A program made the position numbers and the translations under genes. DNA of 64,000 bases from Haliclystus octoradiatus (Eukaryota > Cnidaria > Staurozoa > Stauromedusae > Haliclystidae): NCBI GenBank assembly GCA_916610825.1, contig OU744454.1:10294922-10358921 (forward strand). The letters are read 5' to 3'. Below the pieces are notes generated by a model. The model was not told where the DNA came from. It saw only the letters and a list, made by a program, of their open reading frames with translations, and ran no database searches. Below, piece by piece: positions 50,886 through 60,307 of the stretch (position 1 is its first letter; the number at the start of each line of letters is the position of its first letter).

Positions 50886-51442
50886 TAATTATGATATTGG
50901 AAACCCATATATATATATATATATATCTATTGGTTTTTAAATTAGAATAAAACAGACACACACATCACCAATAGTTTTGTTTATAGAGGCCATGTAACTC
51001 AGCCAGGGTCACTATATAATCATTATAACTAACTCAATATACAATCAAATAACCGAGTATATGAAAACAGAACCGTTCTTTATGAACTCACACTGAGTCT
51101 TTACAGGACGACCTCAATCTCACGAAGTCTCGTTTTACAAGAACAATACAATTACGCAGGGAGAACAATATTACAGTACAGTCACCAAGAGAGGAAGGTA
51201 AGAAAGATGGGAAATTGCCAATGGTTTGTTTTTTGAGCCACACTCGCAAAAATCTCTCAAAGGCACTAAATTTCTCACGTCGTTCCTAAACTCAGCAAAA
51301 ACCGATAGAATAGATAACAGTAATGGACTCTGTTACGCATCAATGAACATGTGGATTTAATACCTGTTTCAACAGCATTTGCTTGAACAAACCGCGCGGT
51401 TTTAACCACTAAAATGCCGAAAAGGCATGTGTATTTTACGAC

Positions 51443-51922
51443 ATGGCAGTCTACTACTTTGCGTATGGATCTAACATAAACCCTGATAGAATGAGAAGGA
51501 GAGGAGCAGAGTATAACCACCGAGAACTTGGTAAATTAAATGGTTACAATTTATGCTTTAATAAAAAATCATCTAAATACCCTAAACATTGTTTCGCAAA
51601 TATCAGAATTGGAAACGAGACAGATATTGTATTTGGTGCTTTGTATCATTGTACAAATTCAACATTAGAAACGTTGGATTATTTTGAAAATGTTTCAACT
51701 CGACAATATGCAAGAAATGAAGTTTCAATTGAATTAATAAACGGGGATGTTGTTATGGCAACTGTATATATAGCAGAAGAAAGTTACATAAGCGAAGGTC
51801 TTTCTATTCCATTAGATTACATGGAGCATCTGCTGAAAGGAGAAGATATCCTACCGACGGATTATATGAATTATTTAAAGATGTTCAAAGTTGAAGGAAG
51901 AAAGGATGATGCTGTAGTTTAA
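51443..51922 (+). CDS. Gamma-glutamylcyclotransferase-like protein, tandem copy 3
   Basis: This single-exon gene has 159 residues. 'VYYFAYGSNINPDRM' has YGSN at 8-11, 'FGALYHC' is at 64-70, and 'TLDYFENV' gives Glu82 as the likely catalytic acid. The sequence 'KGEDILPTDYMNYLKMF' ends the fold. It is closest to copy 2 in the middle block 'VVMATVYI' and to copy 1 in the N-terminal block 'NPDRMR', so exchange among copies is possible. AATAAA at 51,947-51,952 lies only 25 bp after the stop, and a LINE tail fragment follows at about 51,993. Confidence 0.85.
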   Translation: MAVYYFAYGSNINPDRMRRRGAEYNHRELGKLNGYNLCFNKKSSKYPKHCFANIRIGNETDIVFGALYHCTNSTLETLDYFENVSTRQYARNEVSIELINGDVVMATVYIAEESYISEGLSIPLDYMEHLLKGEDILPTDYMNYLKMFKVEGRKDDAVV

Positions 51923-51992
51923 TTTTGTTTCCTCGTCATCAATGAAAATAAATTATTTACACAAAGACAATTCAAAGGTTGAGCATGGCACT

Positions 51993-52283
51993 GTACCTAG
52001 AGTACCCGCTAGAGTATTACCAGCAGCAACTATACCATCCATAGGTGTCGCCTGTCTTTAGCTGGACATTTCCTCAGAAGACCAAAAACACCATTATCTA
52101 TAATGATTTTAAACCAACCACCTGGATTTCAATTATCACGTATAAAAGAGGTCATAAAAGAAAATTATATATACATCTCAACTGGAAGAAGACCTTCGCA
52201 CGATAAATCACAATATAAGGAAAGCTGCGAGCATAGCAAAGAACCAAAAACTGTGGGAAAACGCATATATAACAGTAAATAAT
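51993..52283 (+). pseudogene. LINE 3'-end fragment
   Basis: The frame encodes 'RLSLAGHFLRRPKTPLS' and 'MILNQPPGF'. It then shifts to another frame with 'QLEEDLRTINHNIRKAA' and 'NQKLWENA'. This resembles the C-terminal tail of RTE-like or related invertebrate LINEs ('RRLRLAGHCxRHPE...LxLWxPxHG...YxDxLxxDTGL...DRxxWR'). It is frameshifted and short. Confidence 0.45.
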
Positions 52284-53652
52284 GTGATGATGACAGTCGT
52301 TATAGCAATTATCGCCATATTTCGGTAAACCTGTCTTGCGAAAGCCTCAAACAGAATAAGCGGAAAAATATGCGAGAATTCAACCCTGATAGAGCGGCAA
52401 CCACTACGTACACACATGATAACACCCTGTTCGCAATAGTCATTCGCCAGAATAGGAAAACAGATTGAATTCATGTTGAAATGAAGAATAAATGAAGTAA
52501 AGTCGCTTCAGCCTTTGAAAGATTAACACGAAAGTCCACAGACAGGGAGTGTATAATTATAATCTTATAAATGTAATCTTTAATTTTCACGACTAATAAA
52601 TTATAAACTTGATTATATACCTTGAATTTCATTTATAATACCAAGCGAGATTTCCCATTGTTTGCTGGCTACGGTATTTTCCGCATTTTTATTATTTTTA
52701 TCTTAGCCAATGAGTAACGCATATCACTTCCTCACGCGCGAAGAAAACATTACGTCCAATCAAATGCCGAGTACTCGCAGAGCTTCATCGAGCCTCACTT
52801 GTTTGTTTCACTATACGTCCAAACTCTTGAATAATATCCGAGCCCTCACAATACCCATAAAGTAAACTCTAAGTATCGAATAGGAGTCACATCATGCTGA
52901 ATTGTGGTTTAACAAAGTTAGAATAAAATGGGAAATTATGATGATGCTGAGAGTTAGGCTAGCAAGAATTCAGAAAAAAGGAAGAGAAACACAGTGGCTG
53001 TATCCAAGTTTACAAAACCAGATGGAATTATCAATTATTTATTTCGAGGGAGGCCTGGAAGACGAATGCACTGTTAGGCGAGGTGAGGCGAAGCCAGAAC
53101 CTTATTGCATTCATGGAAGCCTTTCAAGCAATAAAACCTTTAAATGCTAATTCTGTAGCATAGAAAAGTCATGCCAGACGTGTAGCATTAATCATCTCGA
53201 GAATTGATGATGATTGTCGTGTCTTGTTTCAAATTACAGAGTCATCGAGCACGAGGTGGTTACTAAAATATATGAAAATCAGTAACTTCACGGATATTAC
53301 CTTAATTTCTGTATTTAACATTAAGACAGCTCAATTAAAATACCACGGCAAAGACATAAATTCAATTAAAGTAAAATCATTTGTTTATTTCCTTGATTAA
53401 TGAATTCTGCAACCATGTCATCCATTCATATAAAATATAAACGAAGATGATGTCATTTCGTTCCTAAGGTTAGCCAATATTATGAGCTGTATTACATGTA
53501 ATCGAATATCAGTTCTGTACAAGTTAGAGTGTTGCTTGTTCATAAGGCATTGGTTCAAATCTTTCTTAAGTTGTAGATTTACTGTGTGCGCATTCAATCT
53601 GATTGATCTTCATTGATTTACAGGAACAGTTTGATACTGCATTGATTTGTGA
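52284..53652. other. No recognised gene
   Basis: An 82-codon plus-strand frame at 52,902-53,150 has no known motif. The right part is probably the 3' untranslated region of the minus-strand mrpl17 gene; a minus-strand AATAAA lies near 53,394-53,399. Confidence 0.35.
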
Positions 53653-54964
53653 TTAGACAAGTGTGCCCCTATCTGGTATTTCATTCCTTTTCTCAGATGC
53701 CAATAGTTCTTCCTGTTTCTTAATTAAAACATCTTTTTCAACTTCTAGAGGTTTTAACATATTACCATTAAATTCAACAATACCCATTGGTGTACGTTCA
53801 CCTTGCTTTGGAGGTAGACGGAAAACTTTTGTATAACCTTCAGACTTTGAAGCAAACCGAGGTACAAATACATTGAAGACTTTTGGTACTAATTCTTTTT
53901 TCTAAATTTCAAAGAAAATAAAGAGAGTTTAATAGAAAGCTTACATTTATCAATCAATTAATATATGTAAGAACATCTGAACAACTTCAAACAGATAATT
54001 TAGCTTGGGAGGAGAATATATCTAGGCTACTGTCGAAATAGAATCGTAAGATGAGAGCATAGTGGGTTAGGTCAGTGATTTTCATTTCCAGTGAAAACTG
54101 TTCATGAATGTTAAATGACCCGTTTTTCATGAGCTGTCCAAGCTGTTTTCCTGAACACTTCGATATTAATTTTGCCGTGCCAAAAACTAATTGGAAAACC
54201 TTCTGAAATATTTGTGCTGGCCAACGGGGAACCATGATCCTGCAGTTTGTCATAGCCTGACCCTTAAGTCCTTGTACGACTATAATTAATTAACGCAAAT
54301 CAGGGAACAGATTGATGGCGTCTCAGAAAAGACAATAATTTAAACATTTTTGTGATCTATCTTTTCCAATCTTTCTATATATTAGTTGTAGTTGCAAACG
54401 GTTCATTGTAATTAATGTTGCTGTATCATTTATATATATCTGATATTAACCGCTTCATTGGATGTGTGTTGTATGAAAAATCAATGAAATACAGGCCATT
54501 TAACGTTCACAACTTATTATAAGTTGTTCATGAATGGTTCATGAACTCAACATTTTTTTGCAGGGGATTTCAATCAAGAGAAAACGATATGAACCCTGAC
54601 ATTGAAGGAACCCTTTAGTTCATTACATTGAATATTAGTTTTCATATCCCGACAAGAAACAATGGCTGCACAAGAGATACATCAAATTATAATGTGACAG
54701 AATGAAAATCTTTCTAGATATATTTTGAATTCCATGTAGCCAAAACCCAATGAAAAATGTGAAATATGTAACAACAAGAATTTGAAATGTCTCATATATT
54801 AACAAATCATAAATTGACACATAACTGCACAAACAAAATTTTGTGATGAATTTTATTTTGATTTACAAGAACGTCATTTACTGAAGACTGAATATTTAAT
54901 AAATTCTTACCATTAACCAACTATAAACTATTGGTTCGTTATCGGCTTTAGCAAGATCAATCAT
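53653..54964 (-). CDS. mrpl17: Mitochondrial ribosomal protein L17 (bL17m), last two exons
   Basis: The minus-strand exon 54,964-54,911 (18 codons, 'MIDLAKADNEPIVYSWLM') lies between CTTTAG and GTAAGA. It joins in phase to 53,901-53,653 (82 residues and stop). The join reads 'WLMKKELVPKVFNVFVPRF', followed by 'GYTKVFRLPPK' and 'MGIVEFNGNMLKPL'. This matches bL17m, where a 'WLxEKxLxxKLFxVLxPRY...GGYTRxLxxP' segment precedes 'AxIEYKGN'. The protein sits at the exit side of the mitochondrial large ribosomal subunit. The N-terminal exons, which carry the HERIE helix, should lie to the right on this strand, but I could not place them before 56,305. The gene call is strong and the 5' end is missing. 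Confidence 0.82.
54096..54575. repeat. Repeat with GTTCATGAA motifs in the intron upstream of the mrpl17 last exon
   Basis: Two blocks (about 54,096-54,160 and 54,490-54,570) carry GTTCATGAATG and GTTCATGAACTC and end in TTTTTTTGCAGGGG. The first aligns with the reverse complement of the repeat at 59,269-59,403. They appear to be copies of one short element in opposite orientation. Confidence 0.5.
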
Positions 54965-56304
54965 CTAAAGAAAGAACATTGTAAAATTAGCATCACCGTG
55001 AGTTAAACATCATTATCATTAATGGAATATTATTGCTGGCTTCCTATTGGTTAATCGAGCATTGACAATTCCTAGTGTCTTCGAACGTGACGTAATAATC
55101 CGAGACTCCAAACTAAAGATTTATTAGGCTACATTTACAGAAGCAAACCTATCAACTTTGTTAGATAAAAAAGATGCGAAAATTATAAAGCTAGGACAAT
55201 GGAATATAAATAATTCTTCATCTAGTCAATTCGATAACTTTAAGTCTCTAAATTATAAACACATATTTAAACAAACTTAATGTGATGAATTCGTAATCTT
55301 TCGTAATCTAATCTTGATGAAGGTATGGATTAATAATAAAAAAATTATCAAACCCGATTTCGCATGACACTGAGAATTATTCTTGAGGAAAAAGTTCGAC
55401 GAAGAGAATCCACGCGACCAACATGTTGATATTTGGTACCATTTTGAAGCCAATAACATTGCGTGCGTCATACTGAGAGTTTCATCAACGTGCACATTGA
55501 AAATTCAACTGCAGAAATGATTTCTTCAATGTTTATAAACAGGGTGAATACGGTCAGAGCGCTAAAGCATAGCAAAGCATGCGCTCCTGAGTTATCTCTT
55601 GAATCTACAGCTTTCAATGAGCTAAAGAAATTATGAATATTAGCATGGTTTGTAATTTATGAATAATTTCATCGATTTCTGGGAGTAGATGAATGATAAA
55701 GCTGTTAATAGATGTCAATAAACATTTGTTTTCTGTATTGTTGAGAGTTTAATTTCATAGTCCAGAGTCACCCCGTTCAACTAGGGGCTAAAGAATGATA
55801 AAATACTCGGCCCTCGATTCCAACAATCTACCCTTTTAAACATGGCAAATTAGCTATTAAATGATATATGATTCATTTTTTCGAGTGAAATCTAAAATAA
55901 TTACAAGTAACCAACCGATAGGCGTCCAATTGTACCAGTCTCTCCTAGTAATATAATTTTCAAATTCTCAAAGAATTTGGCAATTTATGCACTTCAAGAA
56001 TGTTATTGCATTGTAGTTTTGGAGGTGAACATTTGTGTTTTTATTATTGTTGCATGTACGTAGCTTGTTGCCACCCCCGCCCCTAACTTTTTTCGGAGCT
56101 GCCGCCGCGCATGGATTTTTCGTAACGCGTAACCCACATTCCATAACCGTAACCCACATTCCAGTTTCGTTTTCATGTTTTTCCCCTCGTCTCTGTGTGA
56201 GGAAGAAGTAGAAAAAGCGCGAAAACATGAAATCAGAATCAAAACGCGAAATCTAAGAGTAATGGTTCACTTCAAATTAATTATCTTGATCAAATATATT
56301 CAGC
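54965..56304. other. Region that should hold the mrpl17 5' exons and a divergent promoter
   Basis: No exon is certain. A minus-strand frame near 55,480-55,380 and a short Rossmann-like frame at 55,978-55,901 were considered and not accepted. The stretch 56,070-56,250 is the most GC-rich part and lies just upstream of the start of the plus-strand HMG/zinc-finger gene, so it may be a promoter. Confidence 0.3.
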
Positions 56305-59300
56305 ATGGATTTGGATGAATTCGACCACTCTTTAATAGAAGCGCTGTCTGATTTGGTGAGTATTACTTAGAGGCTCAACAAAATTACATGTTTTATTACA
56401 GGATATGTGTAAAGAGAATGTCGAAGGCAATGGCATGGAGCTATTTCTTTCTCTACCTTATAAGTAGCCTTATGTGCTATTTAAACAATTTCGAGGTTAA
56501 ATAATATTTGAAACTCAATTACATACCCTTTATCTTTTACAAAAACACTTAAATAAAGGCTCAAGTTTAAAAAGAATCAGATTTGCAAGTATTTATTTAT
56601 TTATTCATTATTTCTAATTTATTGTACATGGTATACATCTTTTTTATAAAAAAATATTATTTTCAAATGTTTCTAGAGTACATGTACATTATTTGCGTTT
56701 AATTGCAATGCTGTTTCAATAATGAATAAATAAAATAAATAAATATTACTGGCATAAGTTATTGGCTATTGCCAGACATTTGTTAATTTTCCAGTCTCCA
56801 GTTAATCCCCAGTTTCCACATAGGTGCTAATACTGATTATAAGACCTATTCCAGTCAAGTAAAAGTTGTCAAATCATGATGTAATCATATTATTATCATG
56901 TGTGTATCAGCGGCTTTCCCGGAGGGTGAGCCCCAGGAACCCTAGGGGATTTGCTAAATTGGTCTCACCAAACTGATTTAACCCCCGTGGGTGAGGGGCA
57001 ACATTGATTCTTCAATTCCCCCGGGGCCGGACATATTTAGCTTTCATTAACAAATTCAAGGTGAGAATGTATCTAATAAATAAATAAAGTCACACATATG
57101 CATAATAGAGTTAACAGGGGATTGTATACCATTGTAGGATTTAGTTATGATATTGTTTATATGGTAACACATTTTTCTGGTCTCAGTTGTATATCTGTGT
57201 GAAGTGTTGTCGTTACGATGTGTTGAATATTTGATGTCATGTAATATTTTAGGTATTATGCATGTTGTTCACGTGATTGTATTGTTTGAGTGCATGTGAT
57301 GCCATGTGATAATTAGTAATGTGTTGTGATTGGTGCTTCGTATTGTCATGCGATTAGTAACTGTTATATGTATTTTGAATGCCTGTTGTTTCGCCCTCTT
57401 GCTTGTTGACTGTATAGGAATATCTGCAGAAAACATATTGGCAATGAATAGGACAACAAAAATACTAATACAATTTCTCATACATGAATGTGTAATGTAC
57501 AACAATTCTCATGTGTTTTCAATTGTGGCGGCGATATTTTTTATAAAACCTGCTGACCATAAATTACATTGCCTGGGGTTTTCCCCGGGGTATAAATAGA
57601 ATTTGCAAAAAAGACAAAACCCTTTGCTCCCCTAGAGCTCTATTTTGTAACAAATCTCAACTAATCCCCTTGGAAGCCGGGAAAGCCGCTGATACACTCA
57701 TTACACTTTCCAATAATTTTCATACAAATTATGATTGAAAGTTAGGTCAGTTAGACTACCCCACAGCGCCAGTGCTTGTTTATTTTTGGAACATAAAACG
57801 AATTTACAGACACATTTGTGTGCACTGACAAGGAATAGAATCCCTGCCTCTCGCTCACATAGTGCGGACATTCTACCATGGTTACCATGCTACCAGTGCA
57901 CCAATGATATGATCATTTTCTAAACATATATCATCTATACTATTTCCCAGGGTTCTTCGGATTACAGGAATACGATAGAATCTGTTTCAGAAAATATTGA
58001 AGATTCCATTAATGATGAAGATACTGACCGTGTTAGACCTCAAACATATCTTGGGAGGAAATCTGGCGAAGTGACAGGATATAACTTGTTTTTCCGTGTT
58101 TCAATGGTAAGTTGAATTGTGTTGATCTGTTTTTACAGTCAAACAAAATTTATAAAGTCCACCCATATCCCTAATATGATGTGCCACTGACTGCGATTTT
58201 ATAAGAAAATAAATTTTGGCTGATGGTCAGTGTTATAATTTGTTTTCTTGATTGGAGCTCTGATTTAATGATCATAATAATCTATATTAGTAAAAGTAGC
58301 TGACAATCATATGATCGTATAACATCAGAGCCTCTATAAGTTGGTGGACCAGCTATACCAGTTGAGGTTCAATATGCGATTAAGGTGAATGCGAGAGAAT
58401 ACATAAAATACGTTACTATTTACAGTGTTGGGAATATGTGTTCAACAAAAGTTACAATATAAATCACAGTTGACAAGACAAGCCAAGCCGACAATCACTA
58501 GGCCTAAACCTCAAAGCGTTCTAAACGTTGTTCTTAATTCAACTTTCTTTTCTATTTTATTTTTTGAAATACATATATGCTGTTCCTAGCTTGTCTATCA
58601 GAGTGCTTTCACGTATAGTACTTGTACAGTACTTGTATTTCAAGTGCATATCGTTTCCATCTGGTAATTTTGAACTGATTTAAATAATGTATTTGTTCAG
58701 AATTTGAGCCCTGGTATTCTTATAACAAAGTGTATGCCTAATCGCATGTTATTTCAAATTACTGTATTTGAAATAGAAAAAGATTAAAAGAATTCATCCA
58801 GATTTGGACTTCTCCGTATTGAGCAAAATGATTGGACAGCTATGGCAAAAGACATCGCTATGCATTAAAGAGGTTTGTTTAATATTAAGCAAATATCAAA
58901 CACTTTCTGTTAAATAAGTGTTAAATATAAACATAGAAGCCAGCCTGAGTGTTTATATAATCCATATTGAACAAAATAGAAATATCTAATGACTTATAAG
59001 GTTGGCGTGAAAGAGACAGAAAACACTTCTTCTTCAAAAAGATAATGATTGAAATAAGAACAAGTTATATTTGTAAAGAAGAGTTCTGATTTTCTGTCTC
59101 TCTCTCTCTCAGAAAACCCTGTTAGTCTCACACATATTAGATATTTTTATTTTATAGATCAAATATCAAACACTTTATTGTTCAATATGGATAATATAAA
59201 CACTCAGGCTGTTTTCAACAAATATTTTGCTGTGCAATTATGATGACGAATACCATGTTGCAAAATACAGTTCAGAAGTTCATGAACCGTTTATGAACAG

Positions 59301-60073
59301 TTCATGAACCTTTGCAGACAGTTCATGAACAGCTCATGGAATATTGGGGCCATCTAATGTTCATGAACTTTTCATGGACTTCTGAACTCTTTTTAGCAGG
59401 GGAAAGCTTAAATCATGACTTAAATTTTCGGTAACTTTTGGTAAGTTCAATTAATTCAACATTGTGTGTGTTATATTGCGTATATCAACACCCTTTCAAT
59501 ATTCTGGGGGGGGGGCTGTAAGAAGCTGTCTATCTTCAGTTCAACAGTCCCAAGAAAAGGTAGTCTTGCCTTTCGAGGTTATTCTTTCAAAAAATAGGGG
59601 CCTGCTCACACACTTGATTTTCATTGCGGCCTTATTTTAAGCATAATTTATACAAAACTATACGGGCACTCTATACACTTATGTCCATTTGTTTTTTCCA
59701 TAAGGATTGTGCAAAGCGTGCAAACATTATCAATACGAGGCTGATACAAGGAAAGAAGTTTATTTGTCATGTATGCAATTGGAAATTCTCGAGAGAGGTG
59801 AATCTGAACCAACACATAAAGGATCATGGGAAATCCCATAAATGCCCCTCCTGCAAGAAAGAATTTTCATCACAAAAGTTGGTACAGTCCCATTTCAATG
59901 ATACACACAGAGAGAAAGTTATACCATGCAATATCTGCAAGAAATATTTTGCAAGTAAATTCAGGTTGAATGAACACAAGAAGATTCACACCAGTACAAA
60001 ATTTAAATGTAATGTTTGCACTAGTGTTTTTTCGACGGCCTCAAACAGAAACAAGCATTTAAAAAAGCACTAG
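56305..60073 (+). CDS. HMG-box plus four C2H2 zinc finger protein
   Basis: Four exons (56305-56355, 57951-58106, 58777-58872, 59705-60073) join in phase 0 at every junction to give 223 residues. An acidic leader of about 55 residues comes first. Residues about 60-115 form an HMG box: 'TGYNLFFRVSM' ends exon 2, exon 3 adds 'KKIKRIHPDLDFSVLSKMIG' and 'QLWQKTS', and exon 4 opens with 'DCAKRANI'. Four C2H2 fingers fill the rest: CHVC...H-x3-H, CPSC...H-x4-H, CNIC...H-x3-H and CNVC...H-x3-H. All metal ligands are present. HMG boxes bend DNA and C2H2 fingers read it, so a nuclear DNA-binding role is inferred. All introns contain repeat sequence. Exon 3 rests on its perfect phase and its fit to the HMG fold. 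Confidence 0.78.
56902..57697. mobile_element. Non-autonomous transposon with 20-21-bp terminal inverted repeats, in intron 1
   Basis: The left end GTGTATCAGCGGCTTTCCCG and the right end CGGGAAAGCCGCTGATACAC are perfect inverted matches. Subterminal sequence is rich in C and G runs (CCCCCGGGGCC on the left, TTTTCCCCGGGG on the right) and unlike the AT-rich surroundings. CAGCGGCTTTCCC resembles hAT-type ends (CAGxGGxTCTCxx), but I could not find a clean 8-bp target duplication. The 796-bp body encodes no transposase. Confidence 0.75.
58941..59211. mobile_element. Foldback MITE in intron 3
   Basis: CAGCCTGAGTGTTTATATAA at 58,941 recurs inverted at 59,178-59,211. The inner parts (AAATATCTAAT and AGAGACAGAAAA) are also mirrored, so most of the 271 bp can fold on itself. 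An AAATATCAAACACTTT block lies just outside the left arm (58,894-58,909) and again within the right half (59,161-59,176). Confidence 0.65.
59269..59403. repeat. Short palindromic element with repeated GTTCATGAAC
   Basis: AGTTCAGAAGT at 59,269-59,279 is inverted as ACTTCTGAACT at 59,378-59,388. Between them GTTCATGAAC, itself a palindrome, occurs four times with variants. The 3' side ends in TTTTTAGCAGGGG. A related copy lies in opposite orientation at about 54,096. Confidence 0.65.
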
Positions 60074-60117
60074 CGATAGGTATTGATGTTCTTCTTCTTA
60101 AATTAAAATAATCAATG

Positions 60118-60179
60118 AATAAAGTTATTACTGATAATTTCTTATTTGGATTCTATTACATGTGTCCGTCAAATTTATT
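60118..60179. terminator. Convergent poly(A) signals
   Basis: AATAAA for the plus-strand HMG/zinc-finger gene is at 60,118-60,123. AATAAA on the minus strand, suited to the MULE gene, is at 60,174-60,179. The two genes therefore probably overlap or nearly meet at their 3' ends. Confidence 0.45.
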
Positions 60180-60307
60180 GTTAGATTTTTGAACTTCGTA
60201 ATGAAATGAAAAGGAAAAATTACAACCGGCTATATGCAAAATTATGTTCGATCTACTTATATATATATGTTATGTTTGCTAATTTTTGGATTTTTGCCTT
60301 CAATCAG

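Noticed and set aside
52208-52474. Minus-strand 88-codon frame with hydrophobic stretches
   Set aside because: It overlaps the LINE tail on the other strand. It has no family match, and the hydrophobicity is expected from AT-rich antisense DNA.
55380-55480. Possible mrpl17 5' exon on the minus strand ('HVGRVDSLRRTFSSRI')
   Set aside because: The similarity to L17 N-termini is weak, and I found no phase-compatible splice donor into the exon at 54,964.
55901-55978. Minus-strand frame 'LKIILLGETGTIGRL' resembling a Rossmann dinucleotide-binding loop (NmrA/SDR type)
   Set aside because: Only about 25 residues long, without a start codon, clear splice sites or downstream domain. A chance or relic match is as likely.
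57330-57599. 89-codon plus-strand frame in HMG-gene intron 1
   Set aside because: It lies inside the TIR-bounded element at 56,902-57,697 and shows no motif.
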